Shown here piece by piece: positions 43,226-52,797 of a stretch of 64,000 nt of DNA. Every line of letters begins with the position of its first letter. The first letter of the stretch is position 1. The notes below the pieces were generated by a model. The model ran no database searches, was not told where the DNA came from, and saw nothing but the letters and a program-made list of their open reading frames with translations. The stretch is from assembly GCA_029959295.1 (NCBI GenBank), contig JASCOH010000012.1, forward strand, positions 1 through 64,000, in the 5' to 3' direction. The DNA is from Flavobacteriaceae bacterium PS02334. Lineage in GTDB: Bacteria; Bacteroidota; Bacteroidia; Flavobacteriales; Flavobacteriaceae. Both the position numbers and the translations under genes were made by a program.

Positions 43226-43576
43226 ATGTTCATAGCTCCACTAAATACTGACAATTTGCTTTCAGAGGCTGAAAAGGAAAACTTATACCTGAAATTAATC
43301 GAACAGATCAACAAAGATTTTAATTTAGCCAATGAGCCGATTGATTTCCCGATGAGTACTTCGCCGCAAGAACTGAAAATTCAATTGCATGAAAAAATAT
43401 TTCGATTGATTCAATACAAATTCGCAGAATACTTGAATCTGCTTTATATTATTGATGTTTCAGAAAACGAAATCAAAAAGTTAGACGGTTCTGATTTGGT
43501 AAATTTATCTGAAGACGTTGCTTTTTTGATTTTAAAAAGAGAATGGCAGAAGGTTTGGTTTCGAAATAAGTTTTAA
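43226..43576 (+). CDS. Small conserved hypothetical protein
   Basis: 116 residues, no signal peptide, hydrophilic with several Leu/Ile-rich helices (LKIQLHEKIFRLIQYKFAEYLNLLYIIDVSENEIKKL). I recognise no named domain. It follows the polyprenyl synthase gene by 65 bases, and its stop overlaps the convergent toxin pseudogene stop. Confidence 0.65.
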   Translation: MFIAPLNTDNLLSEAEKENLYLKLIEQINKDFNLANEPIDFPMSTSPQELKIQLHEKIFRLIQYKFAEYLNLLYIIDVSENEIKKLDGSDLVNLSEDVAFLILKREWQKVWFRNKF

Positions 43577-43862
43577 AGAGGCTGCTTATTTGGGTCTTGG
43601 CGAGTGTCGAAAATGCTTAAAATTGTCAATTTGTCGACTTCCGCCATATAAATAACTTTGTAATGGCTAACAATTAATCTTCTATATTCTGGTTGTAGTA
43701 TGTCTTTTTGATATTGATGTGTAAATCGAATTTCTTCAATTCCATTAGCAATATTATCTAAATTGCGTCTGCAACTTTTTTAGATATCGGTTTATAATAA
43801 TTGTAAATGGCTTTTAATTCTTGTTTGGCGAAATCATCCCAAACTATTTTTGGTTTTTTCAT
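43573..43862 (-). pseudogene. ParE/RelE-type toxin, frameshifted
   Basis: The first frame reads MKKPKIVWDDFAKQELKAIYNYYKPISKK, then a stop follows after VADAI. The second frame continues with RRNLDNIANGIEEIRFTHQY and then QKDILQPEYRRLIVSHYKVI, ending YMAEVDKLTILSIFDTRQD. Adding one A to the run AAAAAA (minus strand, complement of 43777-43782) restores a 96-residue ParE/RelE-like toxin. It follows the antitoxin with TAAATG. A sequencing error, genuine inactivation or slippage are all possible. Confidence 0.85.
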
Positions 43863-44108
43863 TTACCAATTTTTCATTTCATTTAATAAATCTTCGTGGG
43901 TTGTATAATGACCTTCTCTAACTCTTTGCAATGCATTATCAAGTTTTTCCTTGTATTCCTTTCGAGTCAAAGGCTTTCCTTCCACAGTATGCGCAACGAT
44001 TTCTTCTTCCTTATAATTGTCAATTGTTTCTTTGACAACTTGAAGTAGCTTTTCGTCTGCGTCATTTAGCAAATTTAAAATGCTGTCTTTTAGTTCTAAA
44101 GCTCCCAT
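43863..44108 (-). CDS. Antitoxin of the ParE/RelE-type pair
   Basis: 81 residues, highly charged and helical (LKDSILNLLNDADEKLLQVVKETIDNYKEEEIVA, then LTRKEYKEKLDNALQRVREGHYTTHEDLLNEMKNW). The last part (GHYTTHEDLLNEM) resembles the toxin-binding tail of such antitoxins. The gene precedes and abuts the toxin gene in the classic antitoxin-toxin order. Confidence 0.85.
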   Translation of the reverse strand: MGALELKDSILNLLNDADEKLLQVVKETIDNYKEEEIVAHTVEGKPLTRKEYKEKLDNALQRVREGHYTTHEDLLNEMKNW

Positions 44109-44159
44109 TTTCTTCTCTATTTTATTATTGCAAAGTTACTGATTTATTTAAAGCTTTGA

Positions 44160-44693
44160 TTAAAAATAAACCCTCACAAAAGGCATCAAAGCATCACTAT
44201 AAACATTTTTATCACTGTCATGCAAAACATTATATCTCACACCGAGAGTTATATTATTAGTTCGGTATCCAATTCCTAAAAACAGAGCAGTATTCCAGAA
44301 ATTGTCATCTTTAAATTGTAATTCATCATCATAATCGACATTTACACGCAATTGTTCTAACTCGGCAGAAAGCTGAATTTCCGGAATTGGATTTCCAAGT
44401 ACAATCAAACTTGGTCCATACATATAAGATTCATAGAAATTTTTATCACGAACATAGCTTCCTTGCAAACCTAAGCCTGCTGCAAAATATTCATTGAAAT
44501 TGTAAATTGCACTCGGAGCTATTACGATATTAGTATAATTAGAACCAAAACCAATGCCTAATCCGCCACCAAAACTCACTTTGTTCCAGAAATTTTCCTC
44601 TTGAGCCTGTTGCGCTTTTGCGTTTTGTGAGAAAGTAAATAAACCAACTGCGAAAACGATTTTTGTTATATGATTAATATTAAGTAATTTCAT
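44160..44693 (-). CDS. Outer-membrane beta-barrel-like protein
   Basis: 177 residues, signal peptide to about AKAQ. The mature part alternates Gly/aromatic beta-strands (SFGGGLGIGFGSNYTNIVIAPSAIYNFNEYFAAGLGLQGSYV, TALFLGIGYRTNNITLGVRYNVL) and ends with aromatic Phe (FVRVYF), typical of small outer-membrane barrels. Role unknown. Confidence 0.8.
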   Translation of the reverse strand: MKLLNINHITKIVFAVGLFTFSQNAKAQQAQEENFWNKVSFGGGLGIGFGSNYTNIVIAPSAIYNFNEYFAAGLGLQGSYVRDKNFYESYMYGPSLIVLGNPIPEIQLSAELEQLRVNVDYDDELQFKDDNFWNTALFLGIGYRTNNITLGVRYNVLHDSDKNVYSDALMPFVRVYF

Positions 44694-44760
44694 ACCCTAA
44701 ATTTAAGTTAAGATTAGTACATAAAAGTATGAAATAATTATTAGATTGTTCTAATTGTCG

Positions 44761-44768
44761 TACTTTTG
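44761..44768 (+). promoter_or_regulatory. Candidate -7 element of sucA
   Basis: TACTTTTG matches TAnnTTTG, 39 bases before the sucA start codon. No well-spaced -33 TTTG was found. Confidence 0.45.
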
Positions 44769-44807
44769 CAAAAATATTTCTAACATATTAGGACATTCAA
44801 TTATATT

Positions 44808-47594
44808 ATGGATAGGTTTTCCTTTTTAAACGCGGCACATACTGAATTTTTTGCTCAATTATACGATCAATATCTTGAAAATCCGGATAGTATAGAACCA
44901 AGTTGGAGAAGTTTTTTCCAAGGTTTTGACTTCGGGATGGAAACATATAACGAGGAATATCAGGCGCCAGCACAACAATTGGCCAATTACGCATCTTCAA
45001 ATTCTGTGGACGTAAGCCAAATTTCTGAGAAATTACAAAAAGAATTTAATGTCTTAAAGCTGATTGAAGCTTACAGAGCACAAGGTCACTTGTTTACCAA
45101 AACAAATCCGGTTCGTGAGCGCAGAATTTTTACACCAAACTTGGATCTTGAAAATTTCGGACTTTCAAATGCAGATTTGAATACCGTTTTTGACGCTGCA
45201 AAAGCAATAAAAATTGCACCTTGCACGCTGACAGAAATCCTTGGTCACTTAGATAAAATCTACCGTGAGCATATTGGCGTTGAATATATGTACATCAGAA
45301 ATCCAGAGGTAAGACAATGGATTCAGGACAAAATTGGATACAACGACAATCAGCCGAAATTTTCTGCGGAAGAAAAGAAAAACATCCTAAATAAATTGAA
45401 CGAAGCGGTTTCTTTCGAGAACTTTCTTCATACAAAATATGTAGGCCAAAAACGTTTCTCTCTTGAAGGTGGCGAAACTTTGATTCCGGCATTGGATGCT
45501 TTGATCGAAGCTGCGGCTGAAAAAGGAGTGGAGCAATTCGTTATGGGAATGGCTCACCGTGGTCGTTTGAACGTTTTGGCAAATATCTTCGGAAAAAATA
45601 CACAAGACATTTTCTCTGAATTTGACGGAAAAGATTATGATGATGATGCGCTTTTTGATGGTGACGTAAAATATCACCTTGGCTTGACTGCTGACAAAAA
45701 GACAAAATCAGGAAAAAATATCAATATCAATTTGGCGCCAAATCCTTCTCACTTGGAGACTGTTGGAGCTGTAATTGAAGGAATCGCGAGAGCAAAACAA
45801 GACCGTCATTTTCCAGATGATTTCTCAAAGGTATTGCCAATCGCACTTCACGGTGACGCGGCAATTGCCGGACAAGGAATCGTTTATGAAATTGTTCAAA
45901 TGGCACATTTGGATGGTTACAAAACAGGAGGAACAATCCACATCGTGATCAACAACCAAGTTGGTTTTACGACAAATTATTTAGATGCGCGTTCTTCTAC
46001 GTATTGTACGGACGTTGCAAAAGTGACAAATTCTCCGGTTTTACACGTAAATGCGGATGATGCTGAAGCTGTTGTTCATGCAATGTTGTTCGCTTTAGAC
46101 TACAGAATGCAATTCGGAAGCGATGTTTTCATCGACTTATTAGGATATAGAAAATATGGCCATAACGAAGGTGACGAACCGCGTTTTACACAGCCAAAAT
46201 TATACAAACTGATTGCTAAACATGAAAATCCGAGAGATCTTTATGCAGCTAAATTAATTGCTGACGGAGTTATTGACGATAAATATGTGGGCAAATTAGA
46301 GAAAGAATACAAAGGAGTTTTGGATGAAAATCTAGAGGCTTCTCGTAAAAAAGACTTGACAATCATCACTCCGTTTATGCAAAACGAATGGGGCGGTTAT
46401 ACGCAAGCGGATGAAACAGAAATGCTTCAAAAAGTAAACACGACTTTCTCAAAAGATATTTTGACAGACATTGCAACGACAATTACAACATTGCCAAGCG
46501 ATAAAAAGTTCATCAGCAAAATCCAAAAGCTGATCAACGACAGAAAAAATATGTTCTTCGAAACCGATAAGTTAGACTGGGCAATGGCTGAATTATTGGC
46601 TTATGGTTCCTTGATGACTGAAGGTTATGACGTTCGTATTTCTGGTCAAGATGTGGAAAGAGGAACATTCTCGCACCGTCATGCGGTTGTAAAAGTAGAA
46701 GATTCTGAAGAAGAAGTAATCCTTTTACAGCAATTGAACAACCAGAAAGGGAAATTCAATATCTTCAATTCACTTTTATCTGAATATGGAGTGGTTGGTT
46801 TTGACTACGGATATGCTTTGGCTAGCCCAAAAACATTGACAATCTGGGAAGCACAATTTGGAGATTTCTCTAACGGAGCTCAAATTATGTTGGACCAATA
46901 TATTTCTGCAGCAGAAGACAAATGGAACAATCAAAACGGTTTGGTAATGTTATTGCCACACGGTTATGAAGGCCAAGGAGCAGAGCACTCTTCAGCAAGA
47001 ATGGAAAGATATTTACAGCTTTGCGCGAACCATAATATGTTTGTGGCAGATTGTACAACGCCGGCAAACTTCTTCCACTTATTGAGAAGACAGATGAAAA
47101 CCACGTTCAGAAAACCTTTGATTGTGTTTACACCAAAAAGTTTGTTGCGTCATCCTTCGGTAGTTTCTTCTGTGGATGAATTTGCAAACGGAGGTTTCCA
47201 AGAAGTTTTGGATGATCCAAATGTAGAAGCAAAAGACGTGAAAACATTGGTATTCTGTACGGGTAAATTCTACTATGATTTGGTAGCAGAAAGAGAAGCA
47301 AACGGAAGAAAAGACGTGGCATTCGTGAGAATCGAGCAACTTTTCCCATTGCCAGTAGAACAATTGAAAGCAATTATTGAGAAATATCCAAATGCTGACG
47401 ATTATGTTTGGGCGCAAGAAGAGCCTAAAAACATGGGAGCTTACAGCTATATGTTGATGAATTTTGATTTGGTAAAATTAAGAGTCGCTTCATTAAAAGC
47501 ATACAGCGCACCGGCAGCAGGAAGTTATGCACGTTCTAAAAAACGTCATGCAGCAGCAATTGCGATGGTTTTTGACAAAAATCTTTTTAGTTAA
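44808..47594 (+). CDS. sucA: 2-oxoglutarate dehydrogenase E1 component
   Basis: A thiamine-diphosphate enzyme that decarboxylates 2-oxoglutarate in the TCA cycle. 928 residues. The N-terminal E2-binding segment is FSFLNAAHTEFFAQLYDQYLENPDSIEPSWRSFFQGF; then MGMAHRGRLNVLANIFGK, HLETVGAVIEG and LHGDAAIAGQGIVYEIVQM (TPP region), and GYEGQGAEHSSARMER in the pyrimidine domain. It is followed 77 bases later by sucB. Confidence 0.97.
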   Translation: MDRFSFLNAAHTEFFAQLYDQYLENPDSIEPSWRSFFQGFDFGMETYNEEYQAPAQQLANYASSNSVDVSQISEKLQKEFNVLKLIEAYRAQGHLFTKTNPVRERRIFTPNLDLENFGLSNADLNTVFDAAKAIKIAPCTLTEILGHLDKIYREHIGVEYMYIRNPEVRQWIQDKIGYNDNQPKFSAEEKKNILNKLNEAVSFENFLHTKYVGQKRFSLEGGETLIPALDALIEAAAEKGVEQFVMGMAHRGRLNVLANIFGKNTQDIFSEFDGKDYDDDALFDGDVKYHLGLTADKKTKSGKNININLAPNPSHLETVGAVIEGIARAKQDRHFPDDFSKVLPIALHGDAAIAGQGIVYEIVQMAHLDGYKTGGTIHIVINNQVGFTTNYLDARSSTYCTDVAKVTNSPVLHVNADDAEAVVHAMLFALDYRMQFGSDVFIDLLGYRKYGHNEGDEPRFTQPKLYKLIAKHENPRDLYAAKLIADGVIDDKYVGKLEKEYKGVLDENLEASRKKDLTIITPFMQNEWGGYTQADETEMLQKVNTTFSKDILTDIATTITTLPSDKKFISKIQKLINDRKNMFFETDKLDWAMAELLAYGSLMTEGYDVRISGQDVERGTFSHRHAVVKVEDSEEEVILLQQLNNQKGKFNIFNSLLSEYGVVGFDYGYALASPKTLTIWEAQFGDFSNGAQIMLDQYISAAEDKWNNQNGLVMLLPHGYEGQGAEHSSARMERYLQLCANHNMFVADCTTPANFFHLLRRQMKTTFRKPLIVFTPKSLLRHPSVVSSVDEFANGGFQEVLDDPNVEAKDVKTLVFCTGKFYYDLVAEREANGRKDVAFVRIEQLFPLPVEQLKAIIEKYPNADDYVWAQEEPKNMGAYSYMLMNFDLVKLRVASLKAYSAPAAGSYARSKKRHAAAIAMVFDKNLFS

Positions 47595-47671
47595 TTAGAT
47601 TCTGTCAAGGCTAAAAACCGTAATTTTGAAATAAGAAAACAAAAAATAACACACCATAAAATTATATACAG

Positions 47672-48922
47672 ATGATTTTAGAAATGAAAGTTCCTTCTCC
47701 AGGGGAATCAATCACCGAAGTTGAAATCGCAACTTGGTTAGTAAAAGATGGAGATTACGTAGAAAAAGATCAAGCGATTGCTGAAGTAGATTCAGACAAA
47801 GCAACTTTAGAATTACCTGCAGAAGCTAGCGGAATTATCACGCTTAAAGCGGAAGAAGGCGATGCTGTGGCTGTTGGTCAAGTGGTTTGCCATATTGATA
47901 CTGACGGAAAACCTTCAGGTGACGCTCCGGCAAAAGAAGAAAAGAAAGAAGAGAAAAAAGAAGAAGCTCCAAAAGCTGAGGTTAAAAAAGAAGAGCCTAA
48001 AAAAGAAGAAGTAAAACCAGCTCCAGCGGCTGAAAAATCTTATGCTTCAGGAACTCCTTCGCCAGCAGCACGAAAAATTTTGGACGAAAAAAATATGGAT
48101 TCATCATCAGTTTCTGGTACAGGAAAAGGTGGAAGAATTACAAAAGACGACGCCGTAAACGCTGTTCCGTCAATGGGAACTCCAACAGGAGGAAACCGTG
48201 GCTCAGAAAGAACAAAATTGTCAATGCTTCGTAGAAAAGTGGCGGAACGTTTAGTTGCTGCTAAAAACGAAACAGCAATGTTGACTACGTTTAACGAAGT
48301 GAACATGACGCCAATCAACAATCTTCGTAATGAATACAAAGATGCGTTCAAAGCGAAACACAACGGTATCGGTTTAGGATATATGTCTTTCTTTACAAAA
48401 GCAGTAACAAGAGCTTTGCAATTGTATCCAGATGTAAACTCAATGATGGACGGAGATCACAAAATTGCTTTTGATTTCGTTGACGTTTCAATCGCAGTTT
48501 CAGGACCAAAAGGTTTGATGGTTCCTGTGGTTAGAAATGCAGAAAACTTGACTTTCCGTGGAATTGAAGCTGAAATCAAAAGATTGGCTATCAAAGCGCG
48601 TGACGGACAAATCACTGTTGACGACATGACTGGCGGAACATTCACAATCACAAATGGTGGTGTTTTTGGAAGCATGCTTTCAACGCCAATCATCAATCCT
48701 CCACAATCTGGAATCTTGGGAATGCACAACATCATCGAGCGTCCAATCGCGGTGAATGGTAAAGTGGAAATCCACCCAATGATGTACGTTGCTTTGTCTT
48801 ACGATCACAGAATCATCGACGGACGTGAATCAGTTGGTTTCTTGGTTGCAGTGAAAGAAGCATTAGAAAATCCAGCAGAATTGTTGATGGATAACAATCC
48901 TAAAAAAGCTTTGGAACTATAG
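47672..48922 (+). CDS. sucB: 2-oxoglutarate dehydrogenase E2 (dihydrolipoamide succinyltransferase)
   Basis: 416 residues. The lipoyl domain has the modified Lys43 in [13 protein letters not shown] Lys/Glu/Pro linker follows, then the E1/E3-binding domain ([14 protein letters not shown]). The catalytic domain ends with [17 protein letters not shown], where His is catalytic. It transfers succinyl to CoA in the complex with SucA. Confidence 0.97.
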   Translation: MILEMKVPSPGESITEVEIATWLVKDGDYVEKDQAIAEVDSDKATLELPAEASGIITLKAEEGDAVAVGQVVCHIDTDGKPSGDAPAKEEKKEEKKEEAPKAEVKKEEPKKEEVKPAPAAEKSYASGTPSPAARKILDEKNMDSSSVSGTGKGGRITKDDAVNAVPSMGTPTGGNRGSERTKLSMLRRKVAERLVAAKNETAMLTTFNEVNMTPINNLRNEYKDAFKAKHNGIGLGYMSFFTKAVTRALQLYPDVNSMMDGDHKIAFDFVDVSIAVSGPKGLMVPVVRNAENLTFRGIEAEIKRLAIKARDGQITVDDMTGGTFTITNGGVFGSMLSTPIINPPQSGILGMHNIIERPIAVNGKVEIHPMMYVALSYDHRIIDGRESVGFLVAVKEALENPAELLMDNNPKKALEL

Positions 48923-48941
48923 TTTCAAACTTATCATAAAT

Positions 48942-48974
48942 AAAAAATCCCGTTCAATTGAACGGGATTTTTTT
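48942..48974 (+). terminator. Terminator after sucAB
   Basis: AAAAAATCCCGTTCAA and TTGAACGGGATTTTTTT form a perfect stem with practically no loop, followed by a T run. It also serves the convergent gene. Confidence 0.9.
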
Positions 48975-48983
48975 GTTTTAGAT

Positions 48984-51290
48984 TTACTCTTTGATGATTT
49001 TTATTGTCTTTTGAGATTTTACAGAAGTAACTTTTACAAAGTAAATTCCTTTTGAGAATCTTGAAAAATCAATCTCAATATTTGCAGAAGAAGTATTTTT
49101 CGTAAGAATTTGTTTTCCTGTAATGTCACTTACAGTAAAGGATTTTATACTGCCAGAATCATTTAAATTTAGGTTTAATTTGTCCTTGACGGGATTTGGG
49201 TAAAACGATAAGTTATTATTTTCAAATTCTTCAGCGCTTAAAGTTGCTACAAATTCTGTTTGCGTAGTATTTGTGATAATTGCTGGATTGCTATCAAAAT
49301 AAATCTTTGCAGTGTTTTGAATAATATCACCGACAGCATAATTTGATTTAGGTTTTACTTGAAATAAAATATAGCCTTTTCCGGTTTCTGGATTTGTAGA
49401 AGAAGGAGGTAGATTTATGCCATCGAATTTCCAAGTCAAATTATTTGTAGTCCTTTCTAAAGCGTAAGCATGGCTAGAAGTAATCATTTTTAGTAAATTT
49501 TCATCTAGTCTAGAATCTAAAATATCAGTCACTTTTATATCTTGTGCATTTCCATTTCCAGTGTTCTCAAATCGGATTGTATATGTTAAGTAATCGTTTT
49601 GGGTAAATTGGGAGAAAAGGATTTTGTTTCCATGGCTTTCCATTTTGTCATTTGGATCATAAGATCCTGTGATAGTTTGCGTAAGACTGGAAACGTTATT
49701 TGCCGGATCACTATCATTTTGAGAAATAGTTATTGATGCTGAAGTTGTTAATTGACTGCCTAAAGTAACTGCCGGCAAGTTTGGAACCTGCATTTTAATC
49801 CTCATTGAGATGTGGCTTCCGGGAGGTAAATCTGTAAATTGGTAGGTGAATCCTGTAGATGTTGGAGTCAATCCATACTCATTCATGTTTATAATGGTAA
49901 GGTGCGGATCTTTAGTGAAGGTAACAGTTCCGGATGCATTTTGATTTCCATTATTCCCAAAATAAAGGTAATTATAATAGATTGTGTTAGGCCTTAGTTG
50001 CGAGCCACTTATAGAAATTTTTAAATCTTCACAAGGAAATGCCCTTATTGGAAAATTATAGGTTGTAATACCAGAATTTGCCGGTACCGTTACATTGTTA
50101 TAAGAAGAAATCGGAAGAGAATATTCTCCTGCGCAAGAATTGTATATGCCGTAATTAATGTCATAACGATTCGCAGGATTTGTTTCATAAATAATAGGAA
50201 CTCCATTCGAGGTATACAAATAATGAACAGGGTCTGCATTATTTATTCTATAGTTAAAATTGCCTTGGGTAAAATTTGCTTCTGAAATCTCCTGAATGCC
50301 ATTATTGTTTGTGTCAATAAAAGGATTTAATTTAATTCCTCTTGCGATATTTAAAGTGAAATCTGTAAATAGTTTAATATATAGCGAGCTTCCTCCAGGG
50401 GTTGTGCCAGTTGCTGAAGCCCAAGCAGAAACAAATCCAGCATTAATATCGCTTTGAGTGAGTAAGTGTATCGCCGTTACAGAAGTATTTGTTGCGCCAG
50501 CTGGGATTGAGGCTATTGGTGATCCACTGATAGTAATTGCGCCGGATCCTTGCCCTATCTCAATATTATTAATAGGGCAGTTGAGTTGGTTTGTTATGCT
50601 AAATTGATAAGAAATTCTATCTCCTACATTCGTAATTCCGTCGTTATTATAATCAATATATCTTCCTGTCATGGTGCCGCTTATTCCATTGATATAATTT
50701 ATTTGTGCGGGAACGGTTGTAGTAGAACTACAACCAGTGCTATTCTTTACTTTAAAAGTATAGTTTCCAGGCTCTAAGTCATTTATTGTATAGTTGGTTC
50801 CTGAACCAGTTATCTCGGTCGTTATATTGTAGTATTTATATTGTGTAATGGTCCAAGAGCCGGTAGTTGGCAAGCCTTCTAATGTCACGCTTCCTCTTGA
50901 ATTGTTACAGGTAGGTTGTGTAATGTTTTGAATAACTGGGGGTGAAATATTGCAAACATCTACAGTTATAGTAGCTGTATCGCAATTTGTCGTGCTGTTG
51001 ATTTGGCATAACTTGTATTGAATATAATAAGTTCCTGCAGGAGTTCCGCGAAGAACGCTGATTGAGCCATTATTATTTGCAAGATAAACGGATGGATGCG
51101 TTGTAGAAAGTTGAGTTATTGCATATCCTGCTGGGTAAATGTCGTTATTTAGCGCCTGCATAGAGAAAAATCCACCCAATTCACCATTGACAGTGATACT
51201 ATCATCATTAGCAATGACGGTAACCTGAGCAAAAATTGAAATATTTATAAATAATCCTAAAACAATAATAAACAGGTAGTCTTTTTTCAT
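48984..51290 (-). CDS. T9SS-sorted large surface protein with DUF-type repeat domains
   Basis: 768 residues from Met 51290 (KKDYLFIIVLGLFINISIFAQV), which starts a proper signal peptide; the frame extends to 51374. It contains an adhesin-like PKD/SprB-type repeat (VCNISPPVIQNITQPTCNNSRGSVTLEGLP), further beta-sandwich segments, and a DUF11/DUF7619-like domain (GSYDPNDKMESHG ... YLTYTIRFENTGNGNAQDIKVTDILDSRLD). The C-terminal type A sorting signal is FYPNPVKDKLNLNL ... KGIYFVKVTSVKSQKTIKIIKE. Surface or secreted; ligand unknown. Confidence 0.85.
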   Translation of the reverse strand: MKKDYLFIIVLGLFINISIFAQVTVIANDDSITVNGELGGFFSMQALNNDIYPAGYAITQLSTTHPSVYLANNNGSISVLRGTPAGTYYIQYKLCQINSTTNCDTATITVDVCNISPPVIQNITQPTCNNSRGSVTLEGLPTTGSWTITQYKYYNITTEITGSGTNYTINDLEPGNYTFKVKNSTGCSSTTTVPAQINYINGISGTMTGRYIDYNNDGITNVGDRISYQFSITNQLNCPINNIEIGQGSGAITISGSPIASIPAGATNTSVTAIHLLTQSDINAGFVSAWASATGTTPGGSSLYIKLFTDFTLNIARGIKLNPFIDTNNNGIQEISEANFTQGNFNYRINNADPVHYLYTSNGVPIIYETNPANRYDINYGIYNSCAGEYSLPISSYNNVTVPANSGITTYNFPIRAFPCEDLKISISGSQLRPNTIYYNYLYFGNNGNQNASGTVTFTKDPHLTIINMNEYGLTPTSTGFTYQFTDLPPGSHISMRIKMQVPNLPAVTLGSQLTTSASITISQNDSDPANNVSSLTQTITGSYDPNDKMESHGNKILFSQFTQNDYLTYTIRFENTGNGNAQDIKVTDILDSRLDENLLKMITSSHAYALERTTNNLTWKFDGINLPPSSTNPETGKGYILFQVKPKSNYAVGDIIQNTAKIYFDSNPAIITNTTQTEFVATLSAEEFENNNLSFYPNPVKDKLNLNLNDSGSIKSFTVSDITGKQILTKNTSSANIEIDFSRFSKGIYFVKVTSVKSQKTIKIIKE

Positions 51291-51331
51291 AATGTAAGAT
51301 TTTATCTTCAAATATATAATTAAAAAGCCAT

Positions 51332-51368
51332 AAAAAAAATCCCACTCAATTTGAATGGGATTTTTTTC
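51332..51368 (-). terminator. Terminator of the aspartic protease gene
   Basis: CCCACTCAA and TTGAATGGG pair with one mismatch; the minus strand carries eight T residues after it. Confidence 0.75.
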
Positions 51369-51377
51369 TAACATTTT

Positions 51378-51815
51378 CTATTTCAGATAAAAACATTCTT
51401 CTTCATAATCAATAATTCCCTTTCCTTTTATCAAAATATCGGCGCCAATAATTCCATGCACTCGCTTCGCTTTATATTGTTCCAGAGCTAAATTTACATG
51501 CGACAAGTCAAAAATAACTAACGAAAAATCATCAGTTTTCCAGCGTCCTAATTGTAATAAATTATCAGAAGACATTTGTGTGTCCATTCCAACAGCGCCC
51601 GCGCCCGCTGCTTTCGTAAGTGAATCTTCAGCTGTTAATTGAAAATGATGAATGTCATTGAAATCTACACAACTGCTGGAAGCGCCCGTGTCTAAAATAA
51701 AATTCCCGTCAATTCCATTAATTTTTGCCTTGATTATGAGATGATTGGTTTTTGAAATTTTAAGCTTGACTCTTTTGTAGCCTTTTAATTTCGAGTTATC
51801 GTAATGTTTGTCCAT
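51378..51815 (-). CDS. Retropepsin-like aspartic protease
   Basis: 145 residues. The active-site motif FILDTGASSSCVDF (DTGA) is at about residue 40, and IIGADIL with a flap-type Gly-rich stretch (AAGAGAVGMDTQ) follows. This is a small clan AA peptidase, presumably active as a dimer. No signal peptide is visible, so it may be cytoplasmic. Substrate unknown. Confidence 0.85.
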   Translation of the reverse strand: MDKHYDNSKLKGYKRVKLKISKTNHLIIKAKINGIDGNFILDTGASSSCVDFNDIHHFQLTAEDSLTKAAGAGAVGMDTQMSSDNLLQLGRWKTDDFSLVIFDLSHVNLALEQYKAKRVHGIIGADILIKGKGIIDYEEECFYLK

Positions 51816-51964
51816 TTTTTCGCTGATGATATACTCAAAAATAGGCTAATTAAATTTAAAACGAAATTACTGAAAGCATAATTTTTTATTAAAGAAAAGA
51901 CGTAATCTATTAAATTGGGGTGCTTAAACTTGCATCTCTTTTGCATTGTGCCTATTTTTGCTCT

Positions 51965-52732
51965 ATGATTTTCACCGACACCCATTCCCACATTTACAGC
52001 GAAGAATTTGCTCAAGACAGAACCGAAATGATGCAGCGCGCTTTTGAAGCCGGCGTCAAAAGAATTTTCGTTCCGTCGATTGATTCTACTTACACCGAAA
52101 AAATGTATGAAATCGAAAAGCAATATCCTGAAAATGTCTTTTTGATGATGGGCTTGCATCCGACTTACGTAAAAGAAAATTATGAAGAAGAATTAGCTTT
52201 CGTTGAACAAGAATTAGCCAAAAGAAAATTCTACGCAATAGGCGAAATCGGAATTGACCTGTTTTGGGATAAAACCTTTTTAGAGCAGCAAAAAATAGCT
52301 TTCAGACGACAAATTCAATTAGCTAAAAAATACAAATTACCCATAAATATTCATTGCCGTGATGCTTTTGATGAAGTTTTTGAAGTGTTGGAAACTGAAA
52401 AAGGAAATGATTTATTCGGAATTTTTCACTGTTTTACAGGAACCTATGAACAAGCATTACAAGCAATTTCTTATAATTTAAAACTAGGAATCGGCGGTGT
52501 TGCTACTTTTAAAAATGGCAAAATCGATCAATTCTTGAATGAAATTGATATAAAAAATATCGTCTTGGAAACCGATTCGCCATACTTAGCACCAGTGCCA
52601 TTTCGTGGCAAAAGAAACGAAAGCAGTTACACAAAATTAGTCGCTGAAAAGCTAGCCACAATTTATAATTTGCCTTTAGAAGAAATTGCTAAAATAACAA
52701 CCGAAAATTCAAAGGCTATTTTCAGCATTTAA
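51965..52732 (+). CDS. TatD-family metal-dependent hydrolase
   Basis: 255 residues from Met 51965 (MIFTDTHSHIY), chosen over the earlier Met at 51920 because TatD starts there. Metal ligands are seen in DTHSHIY, GEIGIDLFWD, INIHCRDAF, FHCFTG and ETDSPYLAP. TatD proteins are 3'-5' exonuclease/DNase-like enzymes. Confidence 0.93.
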   Translation: MIFTDTHSHIYSEEFAQDRTEMMQRAFEAGVKRIFVPSIDSTYTEKMYEIEKQYPENVFLMMGLHPTYVKENYEEELAFVEQELAKRKFYAIGEIGIDLFWDKTFLEQQKIAFRRQIQLAKKYKLPINIHCRDAFDEVFEVLETEKGNDLFGIFHCFTGTYEQALQAISYNLKLGIGGVATFKNGKIDQFLNEIDIKNIVLETDSPYLAPVPFRGKRNESSYTKLVAEKLATIYNLPLEEIAKITTENSKAIFSI

Positions 52733-52797
52733 CAAAGAAATCAAACAAAATTCATAAAATTTTTGTTCATTTGTGGATTGTTAAAAAAATACAGTAA

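Noticed and set aside
45295-47417. Long open frames antisense to sucA
   Set aside because: They are mirrors of the sucA coding sequence; no domain or independent start signal was seen.
51785-52159. Minus-strand frame of 124 codons crossing the TatD start
   Set aside because: It lies antisense to tatD and overlaps the protease gene; composition is not protein-like.
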